The position numbers were made by a program, and so were the translations under genes. DNA of 6,360 bases from Bacteroides sp. (GTDB taxonomy: Bacteria > Bacteroidota > Bacteroidia > Bacteroidales > SM23-62), in contig JAUUZM010000194.1 of assembly GCA_030589965.1 (NCBI GenBank), positions 1-6,360 on the forward strand, in the 5' to 3' direction. This document shows positions 5,648 to 6,360 of the stretch, one piece after another; within the stretch, counting starts at the first letter, position 1, and every line of letters begins with the position of its first letter. The notes under the pieces were generated by a model. It was given only the letters and a program-made list of their open reading frames with translations. It did no database searches and was not told the origin of the DNA.

Positions 5648-6360
5648 GTGCTTACTATAAAAAATCTCTGCATAAGTCTTAAAGAAGGTCAAAAGGAAAG
5701 AACACTTGTTAAAAACAGCTCTTTCATCCTCTCCCCGGGAGAATCTCTTGGCATAGTCGGGGAATCAGGTTCAGGAAAAACCATTACAGCATTATCCATC
5801 CTTCAGTTACTTCCTGTGGGTATGAAAATCAGCGGAGGCTCAATTCATATTGAGGCCCCTTCCGGGGAATCAACTCATCTTTCCGGTCTGGACGAGAAAC
5901 AGATGCAGGCATACAGGGGCAGGATCATATCCATGATCTTCCAGGAACCAATGACAAGTCTGAACCCATCCATGCGATGCGGAGAGCAGATTGCAGAAGC
6001 AGTCCGGTTAAACCCCGGCCTGAAAAAAGATGATGTCAGGAATAACATCATTTCACTTCTCCGTGAAGTTCATCTTCCGGGGGAGCCGGACTTCTACAGA
6101 AAATATCCTCATGAGTTGAGCGGGGGACAAAGACAAAGGATTATGATCGCCATGGCATTGGCGGGGAATCCGGATATTCTTATTGCAGATGAACCTACTA
6201 CCGCCCTTGATGTTACAGTCCAGAAAAAGATCCTTGAACTGCTACGGGAAATCCAGCAAAACAGAAAAATGAGCATGCTGTTTATTTCTCATGACCTGGG
6301 CGTGATCGGAGCAATATGTGAGAGAGCCCTGGTAATGTACAGGGGAGAGATTGTGGAATC
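5648..6360 (+). CDS. ABC transporter ATP-binding protein, oligopeptide/nickel (OppD/DppD) type, 3' end beyond window
   Basis: The first 237 codons of an ABC ATPase that powers an importer of the peptide/nickel class. The frame stays open to the window edge. Landmarks in order are Walker A GESGSGKT (residues 38-45), the Q-loop segment FQEPMTSLNP (98-107, the form typical of Opp/Dpp ATPases), the signature LSGGQRQR (157-164), Walker B ILIADEP (177-183), the D-loop TALDVTVQ (185-192) and the H-loop histidine ISHD (213-216). All catalytic residues are present, so the domain should be active. The start is GTG at 5648: an in-frame TGA lies at 5642-5644, and the conserved LTIKNLCISL opening follows immediately. 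The visible part cannot show whether a second ATPase domain is fused downstream, as in YejF-like proteins of about 550 residues, or whether permease genes follow. The transported substrate is unknown. Confidence 0.95.
   Translation, partial: MLTIKNLCISLKEGQKERTLVKNSSFILSPGESLGIVGESGSGKTITALSILQLLPVGMKISGGSIHIEAPSGESTHLSGLDEKQMQAYRGRIISMIFQEPMTSLNPSMRCGEQIAEAVRLNPGLKKDDVRNNIISLLREVHLPGEPDFYRKYPHELSGGQRQRIMIAMALAGNPDILIADEPTTALDVTVQKKILELLREIQQNRKMSMLFISHDLGVIGAICERALVMYRGEIVE

Noticed and set aside
5363..5692. 109-codon open frame on the minus strand over the 154-residue gene
   Set aside because: It spans the end of one plus-strand gene and the start of the ABC gene, whose GTG start and conserved N-terminus are certain. 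No promoter or homology supports it.

Overview
This window looks like chromosomal housekeeping DNA from a member of the Bacteroidota. The evidence is the protein character, the moderate GC content, the near absence of Shine-Dalgarno sites, and TAnnTTTG-type -7 boxes followed by CAG in front of several genes. The gene order also fits the phylum as I remember it: a short GT5 'starch synthase-like' gene divergent from panC, then panD, a flippase-like membrane protein and radA. I could not run a search to name a genus. I see no mobile element, CRISPR array, tRNA, rRNA or phage gene.

Layout. On the minus strand at the left, a 274-residue protein resembles only the N-terminal half of glycogen/starch synthase. 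A 122-bp divergent intergenic region follows, with a candidate -7 box facing each way. A tightly packed plus-strand run then begins: panC, panD, an eight-or-so-helix flippase-like protein, a stand-alone heptose-1-phosphate adenylyltransferase (RfaE2 type) and radA. Gaps are about 8 to 12 bp, and radA overlaps the end of rfaE2. After a 33-bp gap comes an unrecognised 154-residue protein. After a further 39 bp comes the 5' part of an oligopeptide/nickel-type ABC transporter ATPase, which runs off the right edge.

Function. PanC and PanD supply the last steps of pantothenate synthesis: PanD makes beta-alanine and PanC joins it to pantoate. The flippase-like protein and RfaE2 suggest envelope or LPS work. 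RadA acts in recombinational repair. The cluster therefore looks like a compact run of core genes from different pathways rather than one pathway.

Nothing here amounts to a convincing new system. The points most worth a second look are the GT5 protein lacking its nucleotide-binding half and its KxGGL motif, the high share of non-ATG starts, a hairpin over the radA start region, a -7 box overlapping the panC stop so that panD could be nearly leaderless, and the unassigned 154-residue protein. No stretch over 300 bases lacks a gene.
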